A stretch of DNA of 56,380 nt from a virus. The position numbers and the translations under genes were made by a program. The notes under the pieces are model-generated. The model worked only from the letters and a program-made list of their open reading frames with translations. It was not told the origin of the DNA and did not search any database. Positions 1 to 8,896 of this stretch are shown piece after piece (the first letter of the stretch is position 1; the number at the start of each line of letters is the position of its first letter). The DNA lies in the IMG/VR virus record IMGVR_UViG_3300027708_000088, positions 1 to 56,380 of that record. One strand, 5' to 3'.

Positions 1-1
1 G

Positions 2-141
2 GTCTTCTTGCGACGATACCAGTTTTTGCGAAATTGTGCCCTCTGCCTGCGGAAACACACTCATGTGATCCGCGGAAGGGCCAAAAGTGCTGGTAGGGGT
101 GTTTTTGCGCCGCGTATTTGCTGGCCGCGTTCCGATCATTG
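2..141 (+). CDS. C-terminal part of a small ORF that may continue from the window end
   Basis: This frame is open from the first complete codon to a TGA at 139-141. If the last base is joined to the first, it continues the frame that starts with ATG at 56370 and gives a 50-residue basic product containing a CALC motif (two Cys spaced CxxC) followed by RKH. I do not recognise a family. Open length alone is weak evidence, and the reading depends on the window being circularly closed. Confidence 0.3.
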
Positions 142-177
142 AGTGACTCCGATCTCCGCTAACCCGACGTGTGTGAA

Positions 178-221
178 CCCGGCGGGGGAGACAGGAGCTA
201 ACTGAGCAAGACCCCGCCGGG
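178..221 (+). terminator. GC-rich hairpin upstream of the Dps-like gene
   Basis: Positions 178-187 and 212-221 form a perfect 10-bp stem (CCCGGCGGGG with its complement) around a 24-base loop. No strong U tract follows, so it could be a factor-assisted terminator of the early region or a structural element in the leader of the next gene. Confidence 0.45.
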
Positions 222-258
222 GTACAGCGATTTTATCAGATGTTGAGAGGTTTTCATT

Positions 259-714
259 GTGGACGATGACCAGCAGTATTACCTGGGCCTGCGGAGTGCT
301 TTTGCCTCTGAGTATGCGTTTCTGATTAAGGCGCAGCGGTTCCATTGGAATGTTGAGGGCCGGCATTTCTACAGTGATCACGGCTTGTTCCAAACCATCT
401 ATGAGGAGGTTCAGGAGATCATTGATGATTTCGCTGAGAATCTTCGTAAGCTCCAGTTGTTTGCGCCGGCCAGCTTGGGCGAGTTGAGCATGTTGAGCAT
501 GATCTCGGATGCCAGTGACGGTTTGGTGGCTGAGGAGATGCTCCAGGTTCTTTTGGATGACAGCGACAAGATGGTGAGTATTTTCCGCATGATGTTTGAG
601 ATTGCGGAGGAGCATGGGGATCACGGGTTGTCTAATTTCTTGGCTGATCGCCAGGACGCGCATGCGAAGCATTCTTGGATGTTGCGGTCGAGTTTGAAGG
701 TGCTTAGTGGGTAG
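259..714 (+). CDS. Dps-like ferritin-family protein
   Basis: The 151-residue product resembles Dps (DNA-protecting ferritin-like) proteins, which form dodecamers that oxidise and store iron and may bind DNA. The N-terminal helix carries the HWNVEG motif, and H29, H41, D56 and E60 have exactly the spacing (12, 15, 4) of the intersubunit ferroxidase ligands of the family. A second helical half follows to the end. The length is close to the short end of the family. The GTG start is preceded by GAGAGG at 245-250. The stop overlaps the next gene by 8 bases, so it is coupled to the small terminase gene. A Dps gene at the head of a packaging operon is unusual. Its role in the phage is inference: protecting packaged or host DNA from oxidative damage, or a structural use of the fold. 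Confidence 0.85.
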   Translation: MDDDQQYYLGLRSAFASEYAFLIKAQRFHWNVEGRHFYSDHGLFQTIYEEVQEIIDDFAENLRKLQLFAPASLGELSMLSMISDASDGLVAEEMLQVLLDDSDKMVSIFRMMFEIAEEHGDHGLSNFLADRQDAHAKHSWMLRSSLKVLSG

Positions 715-1201
715 GCGTGGCCCGAAACCGGGGCCAAACCATCTGAAAGTGATCGCAGGGGTGGCTGAATCGCGTCTAAACCGGGACGAGCCTGTTCCTT
801 CTAAGGCGGCGGCTAGTTTGGCACCGGATTCGATGTCGGAGGGCGCTCGGAAGGTGTGGGATCGCCTCGCTCCCGATCTGGTCGATAAGGGCATGCTCAC
901 TGAGTGGGATGTGGATACGTTTGTTGTGTTTTGCGAGGCTGTGGCTACTTACCATGAGTGTCGGAAGATGCTGGAGGAGTCTCCTTCTGAGCATGGGAAG
1001 TATTTGGAGCGTGGTTCGGCCGGCGGTCTGATTAAAAGCCCGTATTGGCAGATTATGCGTGATTGTTCGTCGGTGATGGCTCAGTTTTCGTCGCGGTTTG
1101 GGATGACGCCTGGTGATCGGGCAAGTTTGAAGGCTGGCGTGGAGTTGGGTGGTTCGGATTCGGGTGGGCCTTCGCGTGGCGCTGAGAGGATTTTATCGTG
1201 A
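707..1201 (+). CDS. terS: Terminase small subunit (P27 family)
   Basis: The 164-residue product starts MGRRGPKPGP and then has the layout of phage terminase small subunits of the P27 type: a basic N-terminal tail, a helical core (LAPDLVDKGMLTEWDVDTF is typical) and a C-terminal segment with SPYWQIMRD and FGMTPGDRASL. Such proteins recognise the packaging site and recruit the large subunit to DNA. The GTG start lies inside the end of the Dps-like gene, and the 3' end overlaps the next gene by 4 bases. The large subunit gene is about 4.3 kb downstream instead of adjacent. Confidence 0.9.
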   Translation: MGRRGPKPGPNHLKVIAGVAESRLNRDEPVPSKAAASLAPDSMSEGARKVWDRLAPDLVDKGMLTEWDVDTFVVFCEAVATYHECRKMLEESPSEHGKYLERGSAGGLIKSPYWQIMRDCSSVMAQFSSRFGMTPGDRASLKAGVELGGSDSGGPSRGAERILS

Positions 1202-1521
1202 CTTATGTGTGTGCGCCGCCGGCTGAGCGGGTGATTCCGGTGACGCGCGGGTGTGATCGGTCTTTTACGATTCAGCGCCTGAATTCTGGCGGCTCGGCGG
1301 TTAGTTTCGATGCGGGTTCGTCTGTCTATATGTGGATTGATATTGATCGTGCTGCGCCGACGCGGGTGGATGCTGTTGTGTCGGGGTCTAATGCTGCTTT
1401 TGTGTTGGATTATGCGGTGTGTGATTTGGTTCGGACCGGTACTCGTTGGCGCATTGTGTTGAAGGTTGGTTCTTCTGAGCTTGCGTTGTTGGTGGGACGG
1501 TTTGAGAGGTATGACGGCTGA
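1198..1521 (+). CDS. LtfC-like beta-sandwich tail protein
   Basis: This 107-residue protein is rich in short beta strands (for example AAFVLDYAVCDLV and TRWRIVLKV) and resembles the small LtfC/p132/Gp6-type beta-sandwich proteins that lie beside tail fibre genes in actinobacteriophages. It overlaps the small terminase stop by 4 bases (GTGA) and shares base 1521 with the start of the following fibre gene, which points to co-translation. A role in fibre assembly or attachment is inferred from position. Confidence 0.55.
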   Translation: MTYVCAPPAERVIPVTRGCDRSFTIQRLNSGGSAVSFDAGSSVYMWIDIDRAAPTRVDAVVSGSNAAFVLDYAVCDLVRTGTRWRIVLKVGSSELALLVGRFERYDG

Positions 1522-4500
1522 TGGGTGATCAGAATTTTGTGATTAGTCAGGGTGATTTCATTTCGGTTGTGGTGTCTGATCCTGTTCCGGTTTCTGTGTC
1601 GGTGGCTGATCCGGTTTCGGTGGGGTTTGTTGGTTTGTTGGGGCCGACCGGGGCCACTGGTGCGAAGGGTGACACGGGCGCGGTTGGCCCTGCTGGCACT
1701 ACGTTATGGAGTGGCTTGAGTGGTGTTCCTGCTGCGTTAGTTGCTGGGTCGAATGTTGCTAATGGTTATGCCGGCCTCGACAGTGCTGGTTTGGTTCCTG
1801 CCGGGGTGTTGCCGTCGTATGTCGATGACGTGCTGGAGTACGCCAACTTTGCGGGTTTCCCGTCGCCGGGTGAGATTGGCAAGATTTATGTCGATAAGGC
1901 GACGGGGAAGATTCATCGTTGGACTGGCAGTGTGTATGTCGAGATCAGCCCTAGTCCTGGTTCTACAGATTCGGTGGCTGAGGGCAGCACTAACTTGTAT
2001 TACACAAATGCTAGGGCTTCTGCTGCGGCCCCGGTGCAGTCTGTTGCGGGGCGTACTGGCGCGGTGGTTGTGGCTAAGGCTGATGTGGGCTTGGGCAATG
2101 TGGATAACACGTCGGATGCGTCTAAGGATGCTGCTGCGACGGCGCTGGCGAATAAAACGTCAATCACGTCTACGGGTGCGGTGACTGGTTCGACGTTAGT
2201 TTCAACGGTGGCGCAGGGTACTGCCCCTCTGACGGTCACTTCTACGACGGTTGTGCCTAACTTGAATGCGACTGCGGTAGGCGGTTTGGTTCCTACCATT
2301 TCTGCTACTGCTTACGCTATCGGTGCGCGGGATGCTAGTGCGAACCTGACGGCTAATGCTTTCACGTCTACTGTGGCGACTGGTACGGCACCTATGACTG
2401 TCGCATCGACTACTCGCGTCAACAATCTCAACGCTACCTATCTCAGCGGTAATGGTGCAGACGTGTCTGGTACAGCCATATATAGCGTCCCGACGCGAGA
2501 TGGTAACGCTAACGTCGCTGCTCGCAGTTTCATTTCAGGTTTCACTAGCACGGTGACATCTGCTACAGCCGTTACGCTTACTTCCAGTAACGCGACTACG
2601 GGGAACGCTATTCAGGAGTTCACCGGGAGTACGGCTCAGACTGTTAATCTTCCAAGTGCAAGTGTTGTTGCAGGTCAGAAATACTTGATCCTCAATAACA
2701 GCACTGCTGCTGTGACCATACAATCTTCTTCTGCTGCGACGGTTTTAACTTTAGTCGCTGGGGCAACAGCCGAATTGACCGCGCTAGTCGCTACTCCTAC
2801 TACGGCTGCAAACTGGAAAGTAGCAAACGGTGAAGCGTCGAGGCTTAATGGGCTAACTGATACAGCCGCGTCGACGGCCAATACGATTGCGCGGCGGGAC
2901 GGCAACTCGCTTCTTTTCGCAAAAAACTTTGTTCCGCAGTTTTTAACCACGGCAACAGCCGCAGGTACTACTACTCTGCTGGTTAATAGTAATCCAATTC
3001 AGGAGTTCACCGGCACGTTAGCGCAGACTGTTGTTCTGCCAACTACGTCGGTATCGTCTGGGCAGACGTACACGATTATAAATAACAGTACGGGTTTGGT
3101 GACGGTTCAGTCTTCTGCTGCTGCAACAATCGTGATTCTTGCCGCTGGCACTCAGGCAATGTTTACTGCTTTATCTAATAACCCGACTACTGCGGCGCAT
3201 TGGAAGAGCAGTTATGCGGTTGATCCGGTGGCAGCGCAAACGCTCAGCAACAAAGTTTTAACTACCCCAACCCTTTCGGGCGGGTATGCCACCGTAGCTT
3301 ACGGCGCAGGTCTGACCTACTACAACACCCAAGATCAAACCACCAACACCGAATATGTCGGCACTGGGTTCACTGGAAATACCTGGGTGTTTAACTCACA
3401 GGCCACGGGGACTGGGACGCGCCGTGCGCTCCAATTCCAATCCGGTGCATCACTGTTTGTTGACGCTTTTAACTCTACCAGTGGGACGGTGAGGGTAACT
3501 AATACTACCTCTGGTGTGGGAGTTGCAGCGTTCGGTGTTGCATCTACTTACACCAACTCGTCGGGCCTGACCTATAGCGTGTTGCTGAATCCGACAATGA
3601 GCCAAACGGGCACGGGCGGCTACACAGCATTGTTGATTAACCCTACTGAAACGTCCAACACGGGTACTGGGTCTAAGTTGCTGATTGATGCCCAGTTGGC
3701 GGGTTCATCTAAGTTCAGTGTCTCTAATGCTGGCACCGTATCGGTCGGTGGCACAATTGAGCTTGGTCATGCGAGCGATACCACTTTGTCTCGTTCGGCG
3801 GCGGGTGCGCTTGCCGTCGAGGGCAACGTAGTGGAAACGCAAAACTTCAAGAACGTGGCTAACGGGTATTGTGGCTTGGACGCCAATGGCACCGTGGCTG
3901 CTAACCAACTGCCGTCCTATGTAGATGACGTTCTTGAATACGCGAACCTAGCTGGGTTTCCAGCGACGGGCACTGCCGGCAAAATCTTTGTCGCTATCGA
4001 CACAGGCAAGGTGTACCGCTGGTCTGGAACTGTTTACATTGAAATCAGTCCCAGTCCCGGTAGCACTGACGGTGTTACGGAGGGTTCGACAAATCTGTAT
4101 CACACCACTGCGCGTGCTGCTGCTGCGGCTCCGGTGCAGTCGGTGGCCGGTAAGACTGGAACCGTTTCACTGGTCAAGGCTGATGTTGGCTTAGGGAGCG
4201 TCGATAACACGTCTGACGCCGACAAGCCTGTTTCCACCGCTACTAGCACTGCTCTATCAGGTAAAGAGCCTACGATTACGGCAGGCACTACGGCCCAGTA
4301 TTATCGCGGCGATAAATCTTTTCAAACCCTTGATAAGACGGCTGTCGGATTGGGCAGCGTAGATAACACTGCCGATTCTTCCAAGGCTGTTTTGTCTGCA
4401 ACTAAGCTGGCTACAGCTAGGTCTATTAACGGTGTGTCTTTCGATGGCACGGCTGACATTGTGGTGTCTAAGCCGCGTGTAGGAACCACAACATCTAATA

Positions 4501-4790
4501 CGGCAATCTCTATAGATTCCGCTCTCTACGATCAATTCAATGTTTTGGCTCTTGCAGCTAATACCACGATCACGATTACTGGTACGCCTAATGATGGTCA
4601 AAAGTTGCTAGTTCGTATTAAGTCTGCCGCTGTTCAGACTTTGACGTTTGATAGTGCAAAGTTCCAATCTTCGGGTGTAGCTGTGCTGCCGGCTCAGACG
4701 GTTGCGGGGAAGACTCATCTTGTTGGTTTCATTTATGACAGTGCGGTAGGCAAGTTTGTGTGTGTGGCCTCTGATAGTTCGGGGTACTAA
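1521..4790 (+). CDS. Large tail fibre / minor tail protein with collagen-like and duplicated modules
   Basis: This 1089-residue protein has a short N-terminal part, a collagen-like Gly-X-Y run at residues ~36-56 (GPTGATGAKGDTGAVGPAG) and then repeated modules. A ~125-residue module with a YVDDVLEYAN core and SPSPGST, ending in KADVGLGNVDNTSD, occurs at residues ~77-203 and again at ~776-901. A second repeated unit (IQEFTG...AQTV...NNST) occurs at ~350-435 and ~480-565. VGLGxVDNT repeats are typical of phage fibre shafts. It probably forms a trimeric host-contact fibre. The ATG start overlaps the previous stop. It sits between the two terminase genes, not with the main tail cluster. Confidence 0.85.
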   Translation: MGDQNFVISQGDFISVVVSDPVPVSVSVADPVSVGFVGLLGPTGATGAKGDTGAVGPAGTTLWSGLSGVPAALVAGSNVANGYAGLDSAGLVPAGVLPSYVDDVLEYANFAGFPSPGEIGKIYVDKATGKIHRWTGSVYVEISPSPGSTDSVAEGSTNLYYTNARASAAAPVQSVAGRTGAVVVAKADVGLGNVDNTSDASKDAAATALANKTSITSTGAVTGSTLVSTVAQGTAPLTVTSTTVVPNLNATAVGGLVPTISATAYAIGARDASANLTANAFTSTVATGTAPMTVASTTRVNNLNATYLSGNGADVSGTAIYSVPTRDGNANVAARSFISGFTSTVTSATAVTLTSSNATTGNAIQEFTGSTAQTVNLPSASVVAGQKYLILNNSTAAVTIQSSSAATVLTLVAGATAELTALVATPTTAANWKVANGEASRLNGLTDTAASTANTIARRDGNSLLFAKNFVPQFLTTATAAGTTTLLVNSNPIQEFTGTLAQTVVLPTTSVSSGQTYTIINNSTGLVTVQSSAAATIVILAAGTQAMFTALSNNPTTAAHWKSSYAVDPVAAQTLSNKVLTTPTLSGGYATVAYGAGLTYYNTQDQTTNTEYVGTGFTGNTWVFNSQATGTGTRRALQFQSGASLFVDAFNSTSGTVRVTNTTSGVGVAAFGVASTYTNSSGLTYSVLLNPTMSQTGTGGYTALLINPTETSNTGTGSKLLIDAQLAGSSKFSVSNAGTVSVGGTIELGHASDTTLSRSAAGALAVEGNVVETQNFKNVANGYCGLDANGTVAANQLPSYVDDVLEYANLAGFPATGTAGKIFVAIDTGKVYRWSGTVYIEISPSPGSTDGVTEGSTNLYHTTARAAAAAPVQSVAGKTGTVSLVKADVGLGSVDNTSDADKPVSTATSTALSGKEPTITAGTTAQYYRGDKSFQTLDKTAVGLGSVDNTADSSKAVLSATKLATARSINGVSFDGTADIVVSKPRVGTTTSNTAISIDSALYDQFNVLALAANTTITITGTPNDGQKLLVRIKSAAVQTLTFDSAKFQSSGVAVLPAQTVAGKTHLVGFIYDSAVGKFVCVASDSSGY

Positions 4791-5363
4791 ATGCCTAGTG
4801 AACTTACAACGGTTTCTACGGCTGGGGCGTATACCTATTCCATTCCCGATTGGGCGCTATACATTGACGTTGTAGTTCTCGGCGGCGGCAAGGGTGGTCG
4901 AAGTGGCGGCACACTGCTACGGAATGGTGGTGGCGGCGGCAAGGGGTCTTACGGTTCTGCCACGCTGACTCGCGGCGTAAATGTTGGGTTCGGTGTCACG
5001 TCTATTACTGGGATTGTGGGTTCTGGTAGTGCCGGCGGCACAGGTGGAAACCTCAATGCTTCTGCTAGCGGAACTTCATCGACAGCTATTGCTACTGGCT
5101 GGGCCGGAATTAGCGGGGCGGGTGGCACTGCCGATTTCTCTGGCACCAGTAATGACGGGGAAGCTGCCGGGAATTTGATCTTTAATGGACAAACCTATGT
5201 TGGCGGTGCCGCCGCGACAACTTTAGGTCAGGCCGGTAACGCTCCTGGTGGTGGTGGCGCTGGCGGTCAATTCGGCAATAACAACGGCGGTGCAGGCGGC
5301 GTCGGGCGGGTTTGGATTCTTGCCTACGGTGATCGGCCTAACCAGTTTTTCCAAATGTTCTAA
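4791..5363 (+). CDS. Glycine-rich tail protein (adhesin-type domain)
   Basis: The 190-residue product starts with a short beta region (STAGAYTYSIPDWA) followed by VVVLGGGKGG and long Gly-rich loops with poly-Gly runs, the pattern of glycine-rich receptor-binding domains in phage tail proteins. It starts directly after the stop of the large fibre gene. The C-terminal ~185 residues of the minor tail protein at 27871-29307 are a close copy, with long stretches of near-identical DNA (for example around 4960-5000 and 28932-28972), so the domain has been duplicated within the genome. Confidence 0.75.
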   Translation: MPSELTTVSTAGAYTYSIPDWALYIDVVVLGGGKGGRSGGTLLRNGGGGGKGSYGSATLTRGVNVGFGVTSITGIVGSGSAGGTGGNLNASASGTSSTAIATGWAGISGAGGTADFSGTSNDGEAAGNLIFNGQTYVGGAAATTLGQAGNAPGGGGAGGQFGNNNGGAGGVGRVWILAYGDRPNQFFQMF

Positions 5364-5469
5364 CGGCTACCTGCCGTAACTGACTTGTCTGAAACAATTT
5401 TTGGCGGTACTACCGGCCTTGGTCAGGAAGCTATGTCTTAATTGGCGCATACGAGGCGAGGAGAGGGGT

Positions 5470-7134
5470 GTGCTTGTGGAGGTTTGCGGGTACACCTTTG
5501 ATAACGTCGAGTGCGCCGGCAAGGGCGATCATCTGTGCGTTCCCCGCGCGGATCACGCCCAGGCGTTCTTTGAGGAATGTTTGGTGCATACGAAGGGTAA
5601 GTATGCGCGGCGTAAGTTTGTGTTGGCTGATTGGCAGCGCGAAGAGATCATTCGCCCGTTGTTTGGCACGGTTCGGTGGTCTGAAGAGTCTGACGAATAC
5701 AAACGGGCTTTTGAAGTGTGCTGGATAGAGTTGGCTCGCAAGAATGGCAAGAGTGAGCTTTTGGCTGGCATCATGCTTTATCTGCTTGTTGCGGACAATG
5801 AGGAATCTGCGGAGATTTACGGTGTGGCCCGTGATCGTAACCAGGCTTCGCTGGCGTTTGATGTGGCGGCGCAAATGGTTCGGTTCTCGCCGGCCCTAGC
5901 GAAACGGTTGAAGGTTACTGACTATAAGAAGCGAATCTATGACACTAAGACCAATTCTTTTTATTCGGTGATTGCGGCTGATGCTCAAAGTGCTTTGGGT
6001 TCCAACCCGTCTGGTGTTGGTGCCGACGAAATCTTGGCTTGGCGTGGCCGCGAGATGTGGGATTCCCTTCGCACTGGTATGGGTTCTGGTGCGCGGCGAC
6101 AACCGATGATGGTTGCTTGCACCACTGCGGGTAACGATATGGAGGGTTTCGCCGGCCAAATGCACCAGGAGATGCAGCGGATCGCTGACGATCCTGCGCG
6201 CTCACCGCACACCTTTGTGTACCTGCGAAATACCCCTATGGACGCAGACCCTTTTGATGAGAGTCACTGGTCACACGCGAACCCTGCTTTGGGCGATTTC
6301 CTTCGCGTTGAGGCAATGCGCGAACAGGCTCTTGAGGCCCGTAACAACCCTTTGGCCGAGATGGGTTTTAGGCAGTTCCGTTTGAATCAGTGGCAGGTTT
6401 CGACGGTTCGGTGGATGCGTATGGATTTGTGGGATCAGTCGGCCGGCACGATCTTTAAGTCGAACCGTGATGCTTTGGATGCGTTCGCTGGCCGCGAATG
6501 CTGGTTCGGCTTGGACTTGGCTGCCCGTATGGACTTGACCTCTCTGTGCTACTTGTTCCCCAACGGCGACGGTTCAGTTGATGTGGTGTGGCGGCATTGG
6601 GCACCCGAGGCGGCTGTGGCGAAGCTCGACAAGCTGACTAACGGGAAAGCCACCCAGTTCGTCAAGGATGGCTGGTTGACGGTCACTGAGGGCGACGTAC
6701 TGGATTTCCAGCGGGTGTATGCCGACATTGCTAAAGACGCTCAACGGTTTGTGTTTTTGGGCGGTGACGCGGACCAGTGGTCAAGTGATCCGGTGATTCA
6801 GGAGATTGAGTCTCGGACGTATGTAAGTGAGATTTTTGCGTACAAGAATGATTTCTCGCATATGTCGGATGGCATGCACAGAATCTTTGAGATGGTTGTT
6901 GGCGGCAGGTTCCTGCATCACGGTAATCCTTTGGCGCGCTGGTGTTTTGATTCTTGCGAGGCCAGGGTGGCTAGTTATGACCCTAATTTGATTCGACCGG
7001 ACAAACCGGATCGCAATGTTGCGTCCAAGCGCATCGATGCCGTGCCTTCTGCGGTGATGGCCGTGAATGCTTGGGTTACTCGCGGTAGCGACCTTGAGTC
7101 GGTTTACGAAACCGAGGACATTCTGATCCTCTAA
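5470..7134 (+). CDS. terL: Terminase large subunit
   Basis: This is the packaging ATPase and nuclease that translocates DNA into the prohead and cuts it. The ATPase half shows the Walker A-like ARKNGKSE motif and a Walker B-like GVGADEIL segment. The nuclease half shows acidic positions in FGLDLAARMD, GGDADQW and KRIDAV. The open frame reaches up to a TTG at 5401, but GTG at 5470 is preferred because AGGAG at 5459-5463 lies 6 bases upstream; GTG at 5476 is also possible. From 5470 the product is 554 residues, normal for the family. The ~100 bases before it hold no gene that I can see. Confidence 0.93.
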   Translation: MLVEVCGYTFDNVECAGKGDHLCVPRADHAQAFFEECLVHTKGKYARRKFVLADWQREEIIRPLFGTVRWSEESDEYKRAFEVCWIELARKNGKSELLAGIMLYLLVADNEESAEIYGVARDRNQASLAFDVAAQMVRFSPALAKRLKVTDYKKRIYDTKTNSFYSVIAADAQSALGSNPSGVGADEILAWRGREMWDSLRTGMGSGARRQPMMVACTTAGNDMEGFAGQMHQEMQRIADDPARSPHTFVYLRNTPMDADPFDESHWSHANPALGDFLRVEAMREQALEARNNPLAEMGFRQFRLNQWQVSTVRWMRMDLWDQSAGTIFKSNRDALDAFAGRECWFGLDLAARMDLTSLCYLFPNGDGSVDVVWRHWAPEAAVAKLDKLTNGKATQFVKDGWLTVTEGDVLDFQRVYADIAKDAQRFVFLGGDADQWSSDPVIQEIESRTYVSEIFAYKNDFSHMSDGMHRIFEMVVGGRFLHHGNPLARWCFDSCEARVASYDPNLIRPDKPDRNVASKRIDAVPSAVMAVNAWVTRGSDLESVYETEDILIL

Positions 7135-7143
7135 GGAAGGCTC

Positions 7144-7368
7144 ATGCGTAAAAAGGACTTATTGAAGGGCTATGTGGGTAGGAAGTTGCATGTAACTCCC
7201 ACTACTGGCCCCGCTTTTACTGGCGTGTTGACCGCTGTTGCCGATGCGAATCTTGCGTTTACGGATGTAGTGGTGGTGTCGAGCGGCGAGTCTGCCGCCG
7301 GCCATTTACTGATTGGACGGGACAACATTGCCTATCTACAGGTGTTGGTGACTGATGCTGCTAACTAA
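7144..7368 (+). CDS. Small beta-barrel-like protein between terminase and portal
   Basis: The 74-residue product has a predicted all-beta layout: a basic N-terminal helix (MRKKDLLKGYVGRK) and five short strands with GPAFTGVLTAV and DNIAYLQVLV, which recalls Sm-like small barrels. I cannot name a family with certainty. AAGGAAGG at 7133-7140 gives a good ribosome binding site. The 3' end overlaps the portal gene by 14 bases. A role in head morphogenesis is suggested by position only. Confidence 0.55.
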   Translation: MRKKDLLKGYVGRKLHVTPTTGPAFTGVLTAVADANLAFTDVVVVSSGESAAGHLLIGRDNIAYLQVLVTDAAN

Positions 7369-8896
7369 CGGCATTTCGGTTGCGCCGCAGGCTCTTGCGG
7401 AGTTGGCCCCACAGATTTCAAGTGCATACTACTACCCTGAGACTCTCGGTTTGGAGTTGGAGAAAAAGTTCGCCCTGTATGGGGAGATTTATTCTCAGCA
7501 GCCTTGGGTTCGGACTGTGATCGATAAGCGTGCGAACGCTGTTGCTCGGCTGCCTGTCCAGGTGTGGGACATTGACGGTGATACTCGCAAGATGGATTCC
7601 CGTTCGCAGTATTCGCGGTTGGTTGCGGACCCGTGCGAGTACATGGACAACTACAGTTTTTGGCAGTGGATTCAGACCACTATCGACATTTACGGCGAGA
7701 CTTACCTAGCGTTGGTCAAGGACGGCAATGGGATGCCGGTGTCGATGATGCCGATGCATCCGACGCGGGTGGCGGTGAAACGTAATCCGCAGGACGGCAA
7801 GTACGAGTATTTCTTCCAGGCCGGCAGCGGTATCGGCACTGAGCTTGTGCGGTTTCAGCAAGAGGATGTTGTTCCGTTTAAGTTGTTCAATCCTCGTAAA
7901 CTTGAGCGCGGCCTGTCGCGTTTGGAATCTTTGCGTTCGACGTTGTATTCGGAGGATTCCAGTCGCAACGCTACTGCGTCGATGTGGGCGAATTCTGGTC
8001 GGCCAAACATTGTGATGTCTACGGAGAAGAAGCTGGGGCCGGATGGCCGTAAACGTCTGATTGAGGCGTTCAATCAAGCTCACCAGGGTTCGGGGAACGC
8101 GGGTAAGACCCTTGTCCTTGAGGATGGGGTGTCGGCTACTCAGTTCCAGTTGACGGCTACGGATATGCAGTTCATTGAGGGCCGGAAGCTGAATCAGGTG
8201 GAGGTGTGTGGTGTTTTCGATATTGCGCCGACTCTGGTGGGCATTTTGGATCATGCCACCTACTCCAATGTCAGCGAGCAGATCCGAGGGTTTTACAGAG
8301 ACAGCATGAGTGGGCCTCTCCAGTTTGTGGAGTCGGTGTTTAACAAGCATGTGGGTTCGTATTGGCGGCGTAAGAACGAGATGCGTTTCGCTCTTGATGA
8401 GGTGCTGCGCGGCGATCCTGAGAAGCGCGGTGAGACTGTGCAGAAGGCTGTTAACTCTGGCGTGATGACGCCTAATGAGGGCCGCGATTTCATGGGTTTG
8501 AATCGGTCGGATAATCCTTTGGCCGATAGCTTGTTCGCTAACTCTGCGTTGCAGGAGTTGGGTAAGCCGTCTGAGAGGATCACGTTGGCTGGTCAGGTTT
8601 CGGGTGAAACGCCGGATCATGTGGCGGTTGTGCCGCCGGCTACTCCGGTCGCTTCTCACGATAATAGTCCTCCGACGATGATCCCTGCGGTGAAGCCGCC
8701 GAGGGCTTTGGCTGCGGTTGCGCCGTCGAAGCATTTACGGGCGATTAAGGGTGAACTTGGTCGAGGACGTTCGCAAGACGAAATTAAACGGTTCGCGTTG
8801 AGTTTGGCCGATAAGGCTAGTGACGCGCAGGAATTGATCGACATCTTGAGTGCTGTGGAGATGGCGCTCGGTGAGCATGCCAGGAAGGCTATGTAA
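7355..8896 (+). CDS. Portal protein
   Basis: The 513-residue product has the features of HK97-type portal proteins, which form the dodecameric ring at the capsid vertex through which DNA enters. Visible landmarks include WVRTVIDKRANAVARLPVQVW near the N-terminus (the typical helical wing start), RGLSRLESLR, and the C-terminal FDIAPTLVGILDHATYSN segment. The tail after residue ~420 is Pro/Ala-rich and then charged. It overlaps the preceding gene by 14 bases, and its TAA overlaps the protease ATG. Confidence 0.9.
   Translation: MLLTNGISVAPQALAELAPQISSAYYYPETLGLELEKKFALYGEIYSQQPWVRTVIDKRANAVARLPVQVWDIDGDTRKMDSRSQYSRLVADPCEYMDNYSFWQWIQTTIDIYGETYLALVKDGNGMPVSMMPMHPTRVAVKRNPQDGKYEYFFQAGSGIGTELVRFQQEDVVPFKLFNPRKLERGLSRLESLRSTLYSEDSSRNATASMWANSGRPNIVMSTEKKLGPDGRKRLIEAFNQAHQGSGNAGKTLVLEDGVSATQFQLTATDMQFIEGRKLNQVEVCGVFDIAPTLVGILDHATYSNVSEQIRGFYRDSMSGPLQFVESVFNKHVGSYWRRKNEMRFALDEVLRGDPEKRGETVQKAVNSGVMTPNEGRDFMGLNRSDNPLADSLFANSALQELGKPSERITLAGQVSGETPDHVAVVPPATPVASHDNSPPTMIPAVKPPRALAAVAPSKHLRAIKGELGRGRSQDEIKRFALSLADKASDAQELIDILSAVEMALGEHARKAM

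Noticed and set aside
136-900. Long minus-strand open frame over the Dps-like and terminase genes
   Set aside because: It is antisense to two recognisable coupled genes, has no recognisable motif and reflects the codon bias of the plus strand.
7706-8734. 342-codon minus-strand open frame opposite the portal gene
   Set aside because: Arg/His-rich product typical of an antisense frame; the portal gene on the plus strand is clear.
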